The position numbers were made by a program, and so were the translations under genes. DNA of 64,000 nt from assembly GCA_030066595.1 (NCBI GenBank), contig JASJBI010000027.1:36881-100880 (forward strand), written 5' to 3'. The notes beneath the pieces are model-generated. The model saw nothing but the letters and a program-made list of their open reading frames with translations. It had not been told where the DNA came from and ran no database searches. Origin of the DNA: Alphaproteobacteria bacterium (GTDB lineage Bacteria > Pseudomonadota > Alphaproteobacteria > JAJFFI01). Positions 34,753 through 46,523 of this stretch are shown here, in pieces. Numbering within the stretch: the stretch's first letter is position 1; each line of letters starts with the position of its first letter.

Positions 34753-36066
34753 GTGACCGCGGCCGTCACAGCGCTGATCTCGCGCACCGTAAACGCGCGC
34801 GACGACGAGCTCCGGGCGTTGCTCTGGTCCTTCGCCTACTTCTTCTTTCTCTTGAGCAGCTACTACGTGCTGCGCCCGATCCGCGACGAGATGGGCGTGG
34901 CCGGCGGCGTCGAGAACCTGCAATGGCTGTTCACCGGCACCTTCGTCGTCATGCTGGCCGCCGTGCCGCTGTTCGGCTGGATCGTCGCCCGGCTGCCGCG
35001 CCGGCGCTTCGTGCCGCTGGTCTACCGCGTCTTTATTCTCTGCCTGCTGGTCTTCTTCGCGTTGATGAGCCTGGACATCGGCACCGTCCATGTCGGCCGG
35101 GCCTTCTTCATCTGGGTGAGCGTCTTCAACCTGTTCGTGGTCTCGGTGTTCTGGAGCGTGATGGCGGATGTGTTCACCAACGCCCAGGGCCGGCGGCTCT
35201 TCGGCTTCATCGCCGCGGGCGGCAGCGCCGGCGCGCTCTTGGGGCCCACGATCACGGCGACCCTCGCGGTGCCCCTGGGGCCGGTCAACCTGATGCTGGT
35301 CTCGGCGGTCTTGCTGGAGGCGGCGGTCCGGTGCATGCGCGGCGCGGCCGGAGCGGCCGGCGCGTCAGCACGCGAGCCGGCAGGGGCGGGCGCCACACCG
35401 CCCGCGCCCGCGATCGGCGGCGGGGTGCTGGCGGGGCTCACGCACACCCTCCGCTCGACCTATCTGTCGGGCATCGGCGGCTATATCGTGCTGATGACCT
35501 TTGCCGCCACGGTGCTCTACTTCCTGCAGGCCGAGATCGTCGCCGCCGCGTCCGAGGATGCCGGTGAGCGCACGCGGATCTTCGCGGTCATCGACATCGC
35601 CGCCAACGCCCTGACCATCCTGCTCCAGCTCTTCGTCACCGGGCGCTTCATCCGGACCTTCGGCGTTGCGGCTGCGGCCGCGCTGCTGCCGGCGGTGGTG
35701 GCCGCGGCGTTCGTGGCGCTGGCCGCCGGAAGCTGGCTGGCGCTGCCCGTCGTGGTGCTGATCGCGGTGGTCCAGGCGGTCCGCCGCGCGACCAACTACG
35801 CGATCTCGCGGCCGGCGCGGGAGATCCTGTTCACCGTCGTCCCGCGGGAAGAGAAGTACAAGGCCAAGAACGTGATCGATACACTGGTCTACCGGGGCGG
35901 CGACGCGGTCAGCGGCTGGCTCTACCGCTGGATCGCCGGAACCGGCATCGGGCTCGCCGGCATGGCCGCGATCATGGTGCCGGTGGCCGCGCTGTGGCTG
36001 GCCCTGGCATTGGCCCTCGGCCGCCGCCAGGACCGGTTAGCGGAGACGCAGGCGAAGGCAGGCTAG
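34753..36066 (+). CDS. ATP/ADP translocase-like (NTT family) membrane carrier
   Basis: A 437-residue polytopic protein with about 11-12 hydrophobic helices. The start is the GTG at 34753. The opening segment, FAYFFFLLSSYYVLRPIRDEMG, and the later VFWSVMADVFTNAQGRRLFGFIAAGGSAGALLGP motif belong to the NTP/NDP exchange transporter (Npt/Tlc) family. Members in Rickettsia and Chlamydia exchange host ATP for ADP. Free-living homologues like this one are usually annotated as MFS-like, with unknown substrate. The C-terminal ATNYAISRPAREILFTVV and KYKAKNVIDTLVYRGGDAVSGW segments are also typical. It is followed after 12 bases by the aldo/keto reductase and probably forms an operon with it. Confidence 0.78.
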   Translation: MTAAVTALISRTVNARDDELRALLWSFAYFFFLLSSYYVLRPIRDEMGVAGGVENLQWLFTGTFVVMLAAVPLFGWIVARLPRRRFVPLVYRVFILCLLVFFALMSLDIGTVHVGRAFFIWVSVFNLFVVSVFWSVMADVFTNAQGRRLFGFIAAGGSAGALLGPTITATLAVPLGPVNLMLVSAVLLEAAVRCMRGAAGAAGASAREPAGAGATPPAPAIGGGVLAGLTHTLRSTYLSGIGGYIVLMTFAATVLYFLQAEIVAAASEDAGERTRIFAVIDIAANALTILLQLFVTGRFIRTFGVAAAAALLPAVVAAAFVALAAGSWLALPVVVLIAVVQAVRRATNYAISRPAREILFTVVPREEKYKAKNVIDTLVYRGGDAVSGWLYRWIAGTGIGLAGMAAIMVPVAALWLALALALGRRQDRLAETQAKAG

Positions 36067-36078
36067 GAGGAGGAACCG

Positions 36079-37029
36079 ATGGCGCAAGGCAAGGCATTCT
36101 CAGGTCCCAGCATGAACCGGGCCCAGTTCCTGCGGCTCGCGGCGGGCGCCGCGGCCGCGTCCGCGATCGGCCCGGGTGCGGCAGGTGCGGCGACGGCCGG
36201 CAAGATGGCCACCAGGCCCATCCCCAAGACCGGCGAGGCCCTGCCCGTGGTCGGCCTGGGCACCTACAAGACCTTCGACGTGGGTCTCGACGACGAAGAG
36301 CGTCGTCGGCTGACCGAGGTGCTCGAGCGGCTGTTCGCGGCCGGCGGCACCGTCATCGATTCGTCGCCGATGTACGGCCGCTCGGAGTCGGTGGTCGGTA
36401 ACCTGCTTTCCGAGATGGGCGCGGTGGACCGGGCTTTCGTCGCCACCAAGGTCTGGACCAAGGGCCGCGAATCGGGCATCGCCCAGATGTCGACCTCCGA
36501 GCGCCGGCTCAGGGATCAGCGCATCGAGCTCATGCAGGTGCACAACCTGGTCGACACGGCGACCCATCTCAAGACGCTCAAGACCTGGAAGGAGCAGGGG
36601 CGCATCCAGTACATCGGGATCACCCACTACACGCCGCGCGCCTTCGACGACCTCGAGGCGGTCATGGCGCGCGAGCCGATCGACTTCCTGCAGATTCCCT
36701 ATTCGATCGCGCTGCGCGAGGCGGAGAGCCGCATCCTGCCCCGGGCCGCCGAGCTGGGCGTGGCCACGCTGATCAACATCCCCTACGCCAAGGGCTCGCT
36801 GTTCCGTGCGGTCAAGGGCCGCGAATTGCCGGGCTGGGCGGCCGACCTGGACTGCCGCAGCTGGGGCCAGTTCTTCTTGAAGTACCTGCTGGGCCACCCG
36901 GCGGTGACCTGCGTCATCCCCGGCACCAGCAAGCCCCGCCATATGATCGACAACGCCCAGGCCGGCATGGGCCGGCTCCCGGATGCGGCGGCGCGGCGGC
37001 GTATGGCGGAATTCTGGGACACGGTCTAG
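36079..37029 (+). CDS. Aldo/keto reductase, probably exported
   Basis: A 316-residue aldo/keto reductase. The catalytic tetrad is visible as VIDSSPMYG (Asp and Tyr), VATKVW (Lys) and MQVHNL (His). TCVIPGTSKPRHM forms the NADPH-binding C-terminal segment. The N-terminus (MNRAQFLRLAAGAAAASAIGPGAAGA after the second Met) looks like a Tat-type signal lacking the second arginine, as in the exported YajO/MocA-like subgroup. GGAGGAGG at 36066-36073 supports the ATG at 36079 as start. The ribosome site overlaps the stop of the upstream carrier gene. It reduces an aldehyde or ketone with NAD(P)H, and the substrate is unknown. Confidence 0.87.
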   Translation: MAQGKAFSGPSMNRAQFLRLAAGAAAASAIGPGAAGAATAGKMATRPIPKTGEALPVVGLGTYKTFDVGLDDEERRRLTEVLERLFAAGGTVIDSSPMYGRSESVVGNLLSEMGAVDRAFVATKVWTKGRESGIAQMSTSERRLRDQRIELMQVHNLVDTATHLKTLKTWKEQGRIQYIGITHYTPRAFDDLEAVMAREPIDFLQIPYSIALREAESRILPRAAELGVATLINIPYAKGSLFRAVKGRELPGWAADLDCRSWGQFFLKYLLGHPAVTCVIPGTSKPRHMIDNAQAGMGRLPDAAARRRMAEFWDTV

Positions 37030-37082
37030 GCTGCGGACTTGCAACCGGCGGAGCGGGCACGTATATGGAGGCACCGCGCCGG

Positions 37083-37167
37083 GCGGGCGTGGTGGAACTG
37101 GTAGACACGCAGGTTTTAGGTACCTGTGGCGCAAGCCGTGGGGGTTCGAGTCCCTCCGCCCGCACCA
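37083..37167 (+). tRNA. tRNA-Leu (TAG anticodon)
   Basis: A class II tRNA of 85 bases. The acceptor GCGGGCG pairs with CGCCCGC. The anticodon stem CAGGT/ACCTG encloses the loop TTTAGGT with anticodon TAG. A variable arm is present (TGGCGCAAGCCGT region), GGTTCGAGTCC forms the T arm, and CCA is encoded. It lies just upstream of tig, as in many Alphaproteobacteria. Confidence 0.97.
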
Positions 37168-37227
37168 GGCGGCGGCCCCCGGCGAACGCAGCCATATTCG
37201 AGGATCCGAGCCACTTCCTGAGCTCTC

Positions 37228-38688
37228 ATGCAGGTAACAGAGACCACGAGCGACGGCCTCAAGCGCGAGCTGAAGGTCGTCCTCTCAAACAGCGAGATCG
37301 AAGAAAAGCTCGAGTTCCGGCTCAAGGAGCTGGGGCGCAGCGTCACCGTCCCGGGCTTTCGACCCGGGCGCGCACCCATGGCCATGCTCAAGCAGCGGTT
37401 CGGCAAATCGGTCCTCAGCGAGATCGTGCAGGGCGCGGTGGCGGACGGCTCGAGCCAAGCCATGATGGAGCGCGGCCTCAGGCCGGCCGTGCAGCCGAAG
37501 GTCGAGATCACCGCCTTCGAGGAAGGCGCGGACCTGGAGTTCACCATCGAGGTCGAGGTCCTGCCCGAGATCGAGCCCATCGCGTTCGGCGAGCTCGAGC
37601 TCGAACGGCTGGTCATCGATGTCAGCGACAAGGAGGTCGATTCGGCCCTGAACCACCTGGCCGAGCACAGCAAGGACGCGGCCCCCGTGACCGCCGCGCG
37701 CCCCGCCAAGACGGGCGACATCGTGCATATCGATTTCGTCGGCCGGATCGACGGCAAGGAATTCCCGGGCAGCGCGGCCGAGGCCTACCGCCTGGAACTG
37801 GGATCGAGATCGTTCGTCCCGGGCTTCGAGGACCAGTTGGTCGGCGCCAAGGTGGGCGACCAGGTCGACGTCAAGATCAAGTTCCCGGACGACTATCCGA
37901 ACCCCGAAATCGCCGGCAAGGAGGCGGTCTTTGACGTGACCGTCAAGGACCTGATGGAGACTGCCGTGCCCGCGCTGGACGACGAGTTCGCCCGCAAGGC
38001 GGGAGCGGCGGACCTGGCGTCGTTGCGGTCGGATCTCCGCCAGAGGATCGAAGAGCAGTATGCCGGCGTCGCGCGCGACAAGGTGAAGCGGGAGCTGTTC
38101 GACGCGCTCGCCGACCGCTGCACCTTCAGTGTGCCCCAGGGGATGCTGGCGACCGAGTTCGACAGCATCTGGAAGCAGGTCGAGAAGGACAAGGCCCAGG
38201 GTACGCTGCCCGAGGAGGATATCGACAAGGGCGACGACGAGCTCAAGGAGGAGTACCGGGGGATCGCCGAGCGCCGCATCCGGCTGGGCCTGTTGCTGTC
38301 GGACATCGGCGAGCGCAACGGCATCCAGGTCTCCCAGGACGAGGTCTCGCGCGCGGTCATGGAAGAGGCCCAGAAGCATCCCGGGCACGAGCGCGAGGTG
38401 CTCGAGCATTATCACAACAGCCCCGAGGCAAGCGCCGCGCTCAGGGCGCCGGTGTTCGAGAACAAGGTGGTTGATTTCCTGCTTGAGCAAGTCAAGCTCA
38501 CGGATCGGCGCATCTCCGTCGAAGAGCTGGTCGCCGAGACGGAGGCGGCGGAGACTCCGCCGAAAACCAAGAAGAAGGCCGCTGGCAAGTCCGGCGGCAA
38601 GTCCACCGCACGCAAGAGCGGCGCCCGCAAGACCGGCGCCAAAACCTCCGCCAAGAAGAAGTCGGCCGAGGCGGAGGAGTCGTCCTGA
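37228..38688 (+). CDS. tig: Trigger factor (ribosome-associated chaperone, peptidyl-prolyl isomerase)
   Basis: A 486-residue trigger factor. The N-terminal ribosome-binding domain has GFRPGRAPM at residues about 44-52. The FKBP-like domain (about 165-245) has [17 protein letters not shown] and [16 protein letters not shown], and the helical C-terminal chaperone domain follows. After about residue 440 a lysine/alanine/glycine-rich tail ([19 protein letters not shown] and so on) extends beyond the core, unlike E. coli Tig (432 residues). The tail may interact with nucleic acid or the ribosome. It is the first gene of the tig-clpP-clpX-lon-hup block. Confidence 0.96.
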   Translation: MQVTETTSDGLKRELKVVLSNSEIEEKLEFRLKELGRSVTVPGFRPGRAPMAMLKQRFGKSVLSEIVQGAVADGSSQAMMERGLRPAVQPKVEITAFEEGADLEFTIEVEVLPEIEPIAFGELELERLVIDVSDKEVDSALNHLAEHSKDAAPVTAARPAKTGDIVHIDFVGRIDGKEFPGSAAEAYRLELGSRSFVPGFEDQLVGAKVGDQVDVKIKFPDDYPNPEIAGKEAVFDVTVKDLMETAVPALDDEFARKAGAADLASLRSDLRQRIEEQYAGVARDKVKRELFDALADRCTFSVPQGMLATEFDSIWKQVEKDKAQGTLPEEDIDKGDDELKEEYRGIAERRIRLGLLLSDIGERNGIQVSQDEVSRAVMEEAQKHPGHEREVLEHYHNSPEASAALRAPVFENKVVDFLLEQVKLTDRRISVEELVAETEAAETPPKTKKKAAGKSGGKSTARKSGARKTGAKTSAKKKSAEAEESS

Positions 38689-38728
38689 GCGTGCAGAACG
38701 CGTCACTGTTACGGCGAAACGGAAGGCG

Positions 38729-39409
<681 letters not shown>

Positions 39410-39697
39410 GCAGGGGATCAGGCCCGATACCGGTGAACCCCCAGATCCTTAACGGAAAATTGAGTTGTTGAGGGCTAGAATGCTATAACCTGGGATGTGA
39501 TCGGCGGATGCCGTATTACATTGGTATTATATTCGAGTCTTGACAAACTGATTGGAGGTAAAGAAAAACCAAAGGATAGTTTCGGTAAATTCTTTTTGTT
39601 AACACGAGTCAGCATTTACCAAACATATGCTTTTGCATTGGCCAGGACCTCCAGGTAACATGAGCCCAGCCGACGATCGGTTCAGGACGGGACGATT
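39410..39697 (+). promoter_or_regulatory. AT-rich clpP-clpX intergenic region with promoter-like sequences
   Basis: About 290 bases, clearly richer in A and T than the surrounding genes. Promoter-like pairs include TTGAGT with TATAAC 18 bases later (about 39461-39490) and a TTGACA at 39540. GGAGGTAAAG occurs near 39553 without a following gene. The length and composition suggest that clpX has its own promoter here, possibly stress responsive. I see no clear heat-shock sigma consensus. Confidence 0.45.
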
Positions 39698-40963
39698 ATG
39701 AACAAGTCGACGAGCGGTGATTCCAAGAACACGCTGTACTGCTCCTTCTGCGGCAAGAGCCAGCATGAGGTGCGCAAGCTGATCGCCGGCCCGACCGTGT
39801 TCATCTGCGACGAATGCGTCGAGCTGTGCATGGACATCATCCGCGAGGAGAACAAGTCGTCCCTGGTCAAGTCGCGCGATGGGGTGCCGACGCCCAGCGA
39901 CATCTACGACGTGCTCAACGACTATGTGATCGGCCAGCTCCATGCCAAGCGCGTCCTGTCGGTCGCGGTGCACAACCACTACAAGCGGCTCGCGCACGGC
40001 ACCAAGAGCAACGGCGTCGAACTCGCCAAGTCGAACATTCTGCTGATCGGCCCGACCGGCTGCGGCAAGACGCTCTTGGCGCAGACCCTGGCGCGCATCA
40101 TCGACGTGCCGTTCACCATGGCGGACGCGACGACGCTCACCGAAGCGGGCTATGTCGGCGAGGATGTCGAGAACATCATCCTCAAGCTGCTGCAGGCCGC
40201 CGACTACAATGTCGAGCGGGCCCAGCGGGGCATCGTCTACATCGACGAGGTCGACAAGATCTCCCGTAAGTCGGACAACCCGTCGATCACCCGCGACGTG
40301 TCCGGCGAGGGCGTGCAGCAGGCGCTCTTGAAGATCATGGAAGGCACTGTCGCCTCCGTGCCGCCGCAGGGTGGACGCAAGCACCCGCAGCAGGAGTTCC
40401 TGCAGGTCGACACGACCAACATTCTGTTCATTTGCGGCGGCGCATTCTCCGGTCTCGACAAGATCATCTCGGCACGCGGGCGCGGCACCTCGATCGGCTT
40501 CGGCGCCGACGTGCGCAGCCCGGACGACCGGCGCACCGGCGACGTCCTGCGGGAGGTCGAGCCGGAAGACCTCTTGAAGTTCGGCCTGATCCCCGAATTC
40601 ATCGGCCGTCTGCCGGTGATCGCGACGTTGGAGGATCTGGATCAGCAGGCCTTGGTCGACATTCTGATGCAGCCGAAGAACGCGCTGGTCAAACAGTACC
40701 AGCGGCTGTTCGACATGGAGGGCGTGAAGCTCACCTTCACAGAGGACGCGCTCTTGGGTGTGGCCCAGAAGGCGATCGCCCGCAAGACCGGCGCGCGGGG
40801 CCTCAGGTCCATTCTCGAGAACATCCTGCTGGAATCGATGTTCGAGCTGCCGGACCACGAGGGCCTGGAAGAGATCGCGATCAGCCGTGAGGTCGTGGAG
40901 GGGCGCGCCAAGCCCCTGCACAGCTACAGCAAGCGGCGCGAAGACACCGGGACCAGCGCCTAG
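39698..40963 (+). CDS. clpX: ATP-dependent Clp protease ATP-binding subunit ClpX
   Basis: A 421-residue AAA+ unfoldase. The N-terminal zinc-binding domain has CSFCGKSQ and CDECVELC. The AAA+ core has Walker [14 protein letters not shown], the pore loop [10 protein letters not shown], Walker [10 protein letters not shown] and the ClpP-docking loop [23 protein letters not shown] with the sensor-2 arginine completes it. It unfolds tagged substrates for ClpP, encoded immediately upstream. Confidence 0.98.
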   Translation: MNKSTSGDSKNTLYCSFCGKSQHEVRKLIAGPTVFICDECVELCMDIIREENKSSLVKSRDGVPTPSDIYDVLNDYVIGQLHAKRVLSVAVHNHYKRLAHGTKSNGVELAKSNILLIGPTGCGKTLLAQTLARIIDVPFTMADATTLTEAGYVGEDVENIILKLLQAADYNVERAQRGIVYIDEVDKISRKSDNPSITRDVSGEGVQQALLKIMEGTVASVPPQGGRKHPQQEFLQVDTTNILFICGGAFSGLDKIISARGRGTSIGFGADVRSPDDRRTGDVLREVEPEDLLKFGLIPEFIGRLPVIATLEDLDQQALVDILMQPKNALVKQYQRLFDMEGVKLTFTEDALLGVAQKAIARKTGARGLRSILENILLESMFELPDHEGLEEIAISREVVEGRAKPLHSYSKRREDTGTSA

Positions 40964-41134
40964 GTTTCGCGGGCGCGCCCGCGCGCGGGCGATCTTCGGC
41001 GCTTCCCTCTTGAACCTACGGGGCGGAGAAGCCAATTAACGAGCGAAAGGCCGGCGGCCGGACACCCCATCTAGGGGACGGATGCCGGCAACCGACTAGA
41101 TGATGAGCTTAGGCTGACGACCATAAGGACGAGC

Positions 41135-43543
<2,409 letters not shown>

Positions 43544-43729
43544 GTTCCGATAGGGACACATCGGCCACAGAATTCCCACAAAAATGGGGGATTTCTGCGG
43601 GGTTTGATTGACGATCCAGTTGCCGCGCCCGTAGTATCCCCAATCTCAGGTTTGTCTGCGAACGTGCACCAACGCCGGGGCACGACGATTTCCTGCAAAC
43701 TTCCTCTCATCGAAAAAGGGGGTACTCTC

Positions 43730-44002
43730 GTGAACAAGAACGAATTCATCGCCGAGGTTGCTGATCGCTCCGGCATGTCGAAAAGCGATGCGGCGTCGGC
43801 TGTCGACTGCGTCATCGATGTGATCACGGACTCTCTTCAACGCGGCGGCGAAGTCCGGCTGGTCGGCTTTGGCACGTTTCACGTGACCCAGCGCGCGGCG
43901 ACTACGGGCCGCAATCCGCGGACTGGAGAGAAGATCCAGATCCCGGCCTCACGGCAACCGAAGTTCAAGGCCGGCAAGGCGCTGAAGGACATGTTGAACT
44001 AG
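43730..44002 (+). CDS. hup: DNA-binding protein HU
   Basis: A 90-residue HU protein. The start is the GTG at 43730 (MNKNEFIAEVADRSGMSKSDA), preceded by AAAGGGGG. The DNA-binding arm signature is GFGTFHVTQRAATTGRNPRTGE, followed by IQIPASRQPKFKAGKALKD, the standard HU C-terminus. It compacts and bends DNA as a dimer. Its position after lon is the normal alphaproteobacterial arrangement. A strong hairpin follows 20 bases after its stop. Confidence 0.97.
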   Translation: MNKNEFIAEVADRSGMSKSDAASAVDCVIDVITDSLQRGGEVRLVGFGTFHVTQRAATTGRNPRTGEKIQIPASRQPKFKAGKALKDMLN

Positions 44003-44022
44003 GACCTCGGTTTCGAGATGAT

Positions 44023-44052
44023 GGCGCCAGCCGCCCGCGGGCGGCTGGCGCC
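44023..44052 (+). terminator. Strong hairpin after hup
   Basis: A perfect 14-bp inverted repeat, GGCGCCAGCCGCCC (44023-44036) and its complement (44039-44052), separated by two bases. It lies 20 bases after the hup stop and ahead of tRNA-Val. No T run follows, so the exact mode of termination is uncertain. Confidence 0.75.
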
Positions 44053-44141
44053 TGTGCGTCTGGGGTCCGGCACGGCGGGGCCATGCGGTCCCGTGACCCT
44101 CTTCGGAAGCGCAGCGTCTTGACCGGTCTCGACGGACCAAC

Positions 44142-44217
44142 GGGCGGTTAGCTCAGCTGGTAGAGCGCCACGTTTACACCGTGGATGTCGGGAGTTCGAG
44201 TCTCTCACCGCCCACCA
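44142..44217 (+). tRNA. tRNA-Val (TAC anticodon)
   Basis: A 76-base tRNA. The acceptor GGGCGGT pairs with ACCGCCC, the D arm is TAGCTCAGCTGGTAGAGC, the anticodon stem CCACG/CGTGG has the loop TTTACAC with anticodon TAC, the T arm contains AGTTCGAGTCT, and CCA is encoded. It follows hup, the usual place in Alphaproteobacteria. Accessory DNA begins directly after it. Confidence 0.97.
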
Positions 44218-44260
44218 TAGGCTCTCGCCCCGCCAGTGCCGGGAGTCGGCATGCCATAAG

Positions 44261-44657
44261 TGCTAGAGCACTATCCGACCATAGGGACACAATTCCGTTG
44301 CGGTTTGGGCGCGGCAGCCCGCCAGGCGCCGCCCGAAACACGATGATTGAGCATCGGGTAAGGGCGGCAACGCCGCGGATGCCCACCCAAACGCAACCCT
44401 CCTGTCCGCTGGGACATGCGGTCGCGCCGGCCCACCCCCCCACCCGGCCACCCAACGCCAGTATCCTTGTGGGTGGCCGGGTGGGGGGGTGGGCCGGTGC
44501 CGCCGCTTCAACGGACCGCTAAAGGGCCGGCGCCTTTTTCGCCATGACGTCGTCAAACGCCTTGACCGTATGACGGATACGGTCTGCGGCGCTTTCCTGG
44601 TCATGGCGAAGAATGCCTCCGGCAGAATGGCTCCATATGGTCGGAAGATGCTCTAGC
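44261..44657. repeat. Intergenic element bounded by imperfect 25-bp inverted repeats (MITE/RIME-like)
   Basis: The left end TGCTAGAGCACTATCCGACC (44261-44280, continuing ATAGG) and the right end (44633-44657) are imperfect inverted repeats. Read in reverse, the right end gives GCTAGAGCATCTTCCGACC followed by ATATGG. The enclosed roughly 350 bases have no credible gene. CTAGAGCAT-type starts are typical of dispersed intergenic repeats in alphaproteobacterial genomes. The element contains the 28-bp-arm hairpin at 44427-44497. It may be a small non-autonomous mobile element or two separate repeat copies in opposite orientation. Confidence 0.55.
44427..44497. repeat. Perfect inverted repeat with 28-bp arms
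   Basis: The left arm 44427-44454 begins CCGGCCCACCC and includes a run of seven C. The right arm 44470-44497 is its exact reverse complement and includes a run of seven G. The loop is 15 bases (44455-44469). The stem can be extended by three pairs with one G-T wobble. It would be an extremely stable hairpin in RNA or a cruciform in DNA. No coding function is seen. Confidence 0.9.
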
Positions 44658-44727
44658 CCCGCGTCCCGGCGTTCTCCCCAGGTTTTTCCCCAGTATCTCC
44701 GGATTTTCCCCAAGATTCTTACGGATA

Positions 44728-44743
44728 CTGTCAGGTCTGACAG
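44728..44743. promoter_or_regulatory. Palindrome CTGTCA-N4-TGACAG, copy 1 (before the receiver gene)
   Basis: CTGTCA-GGTC-TGACAG. The symmetry extends to ACTGTCAG-GT-CTGACAGT (44727-44744). It lies about 95 bases upstream of the receiver gene, and possible -10 hexamers (TACCGT at 44763, TAACCT at 44768) follow 20-25 bases downstream, as expected for a class II activator site. Two other copies precede the arginine deiminase and V/A-ATPase operons. Confidence 0.8.
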
Positions 44744-44836
44744 TAGCCGCCGGCTCAAGCGTTACCGTAACCTAGGCTCCTTGGAAGGAATCCGGGTCGA
44801 TGTTGGCGGGCGTCGACCACGCTAAGGGGACTGGGC

Positions 44837-45313
44837 TTGGGCAGACGTGGTCCAGAGCGACGCGAGGCAAGCGAGGTGCGGTTGCGGGTCCTCGTAGCGG
44901 AAGACAATCAGGCCATGCGTACGGCGATCCTGCGCCTTCTGGAGTCGGAATTCGAGATTGTCGACGCGGTGATCGACGGCGAGCGACTGGTGGAGGTGGC
45001 GCGCCAAACCAATCCCGATGTCGTGGTGGCCGATATCTCCATGCCGGGCATGACGGGTCTCGAGGCGGCTCGGGAATTACGGGAACGGGGCTTCACCGGC
45101 CGCATCGTGATGCTGACCGTGCACGCGGACCCGGGCTACGTGCGTGACGCGCGCGAAGTCGGCGCCGTCGGCTACGTGGTCAAGTCGCGGATGGTGTCGG
45201 ATCTGTTTGTCGCCGTGAAGGCTGCCCATCAAGGCCGTGTCTTCGTCTCTCCGACCATCGATCTGGAAGACGACCTCTCTTCCTTCCCAGGCCACGAGCC
45301 CGGCCGGGCGTGA
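44837..45313 (+). CDS. Stand-alone response-regulator receiver protein (NarL-type receiver without DNA-binding domain)
   Basis: A 158-residue single-domain receiver. The acidic pair is in VAEDNQAM (E22, D23), the phospho-acceptor is D66 in VVVADISMPGMTGLEAARE, and T94 and K116 (GYVVKS) complete the active site. Sequence pattern and length of the receiver match NarL/FixJ-type regulators, but the chain ends about 40 residues after the receiver with no helix-turn-helix. The start is the TTG at 44837, because GGGGA at 44826-44830 is correctly spaced. A GTG at 44876 is an alternative. The gene sits 93 bases after palindrome copy 1. No histidine kinase gene is adjacent. Confidence 0.8.
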   Translation: MGRRGPERREASEVRLRVLVAEDNQAMRTAILRLLESEFEIVDAVIDGERLVEVARQTNPDVVVADISMPGMTGLEAARELRERGFTGRIVMLTVHADPGYVRDAREVGAVGYVVKSRMVSDLFVAVKAAHQGRVFVSPTIDLEDDLSSFPGHEPGRA

Positions 45314-45521
45314 CCAGCCGCGCAACGGCCCAAGTCCTCGTCTACCTCAAGGACCCGGCGCGGTCTTGCCGATTGAGCTTCCTCGCCGCCGGCATCATCG
45401 GCGTGTTCACCTTGTCTGGTCCGTGCAGGCGGTCTGTGGCGCGGGCGCCGAGATCGTTCTCGATGGCGTGCTGCTGCTTGCGAGCCTGCCCGTCTCCGTC
45501 TGGATGAAGCAGACCAGGTGA
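45310..45521 (+). pseudogene. Possible frameshifted small two-helix membrane protein
   Basis: A frame starting at the ATG-less GTG at 45310 (overlapping the receiver stop) gives a soluble start and a hydrophobic helix, CRLSFLAAGIIGVFTL, then degenerates. In another frame the same region continues with VQAVCGAGAEIVLDGVLLLA and SLPVSVWMKQTR, ending at a stop near 45521. Joined by one frameshift around 45405-45420, the two parts would form a plausible protein of about 70 residues with two helices. This may be a decayed gene, a sequencing error or coincidence. I recognise no family. Confidence 0.25.
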
Positions 45522-45612
45522 GCCCGCGGCAAGACGGGGACCCGATGGTCGCTTCCCTCTTTGGCGTTCCGAAGGCGAGCCGTCGTTCGCACGCTGTCTT
45601 GCGGACATGCCC

Positions 45613-46497
45613 TCACGCCATCCCCTGCCGAACGAAGTCGACAAATGCGCGCACGCGCGGAACGTTCTGGCGGTTCGGAGGCATGAGTGCAGTGATCGCG
45701 CTTGGATCGTCGTCGTGGCAGTCCGCAAGTAGCGGGACCAGGCGCCCGTCCGCCAGCGCATCGCTGCCGAGGAAGTCGCCGAGGCGAATGATCCCGACGC
45801 CGGCGATCGCAAGCTCGAGCAACAGCTCGGCGCTGTCGCATGTGATCGACCCTGTGACCGGCAGCAGAACCCGCTTGCCGCCCTCGTAGAGCGGCCATTT
45901 GGCGAGGCGCGAGAAACCCTTGAGCTGTAGGCAGTTGTGAGACAGCAGGTCGCGCGGGCTTTGCGGCGTGCCGTGGCGGTCCAGATAGGACGGACTCGCA
46001 ACGATGACGCGGCGGACCTCGCCGAGTCTGCGGGCCATCAGCCCGGAATCACCCAGCGGACCCACCCGGATCGCCACATCGATCTGATCGGCGATGACAT
46101 CGACCCGGCGATCGGTGATCGACAGATCGACGCTCACATCGGGATAGAGCCTCTGGAACTCCGGCAACAGTCGGACCAGACGGTACTTGCCAAAGGCGCT
46201 TCCGGTGTTGACGCGAATGAGTCCCCGCGGCAGTCCGCGCACGGCGGTCACTTCCGCTTCGGCCGATTCAAGGGCTGCAAGAATATCCCGGCTCCGGCGC
46301 ACATAAAGCTCGCCTTCCTGGGTCAAGACCAGGCGGCGGGTGGACCGCTGTAGCAGTTTCACTCCCAGGTGATCTTCAAGGCGGGAAACGACCTTCGACA
46401 CCCCGGAGGGCGTCAGTCCGGCCTCTTCGGCGACCGCGGCGAAACTGCCCAGATCGACCACGCGAACAAAAATCGCGATGTCGTGGGCTGGTTTCAT
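45613..46497 (-). CDS. LysR family transcriptional regulator
   Basis: A 294-residue LysR-type regulator. The N-terminal winged helix-turn-helix (residues about 15-60) contains LGSFAAVAEEAGLTPSGVSK and VVSRLEDHLGVKLLQR. The C-terminal type 2 periplasmic-binding-like effector domain (about 90-290) contains RVNTGSAFGKYRLV and VDVAIRVGPLGDSGLMARRL, typical of the CrgA/AaeR-like group. It is divergent from the tautomerase gene, with a perfect 6-bp inverted repeat between them, so it probably regulates that gene and itself. The inducer is unknown. Confidence 0.92.
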   Translation of the reverse strand: MKPAHDIAIFVRVVDLGSFAAVAEEAGLTPSGVSKVVSRLEDHLGVKLLQRSTRRLVLTQEGELYVRRSRDILAALESAEAEVTAVRGLPRGLIRVNTGSAFGKYRLVRLLPEFQRLYPDVSVDLSITDRRVDVIADQIDVAIRVGPLGDSGLMARRLGEVRRVIVASPSYLDRHGTPQSPRDLLSHNCLQLKGFSRLAKWPLYEGGKRVLLPVTGSITCDSAELLLELAIAGVGIIRLGDFLGSDALADGRLVPLLADCHDDDPSAITALMPPNRQNVPRVRAFVDFVRQGMA

Positions 46498-46523
46498 GAC
46501 CGTCTATTCATGAAGAAAAGTCC

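Noticed and set aside
44142..44217. tRNA-Val as a phage or island attachment site
   Set aside because: No integrase gene and no second copy of the tRNA 3' end were seen in the window. It remains only a hypothesis for the boundary.
44519..44758. A 79-codon minus-strand frame inside the repeat-bounded element
   Set aside because: It spans one end of the repeat and crosses palindrome copy 1. There is no ribosome site or family feature, so repeat sequence is the better explanation.
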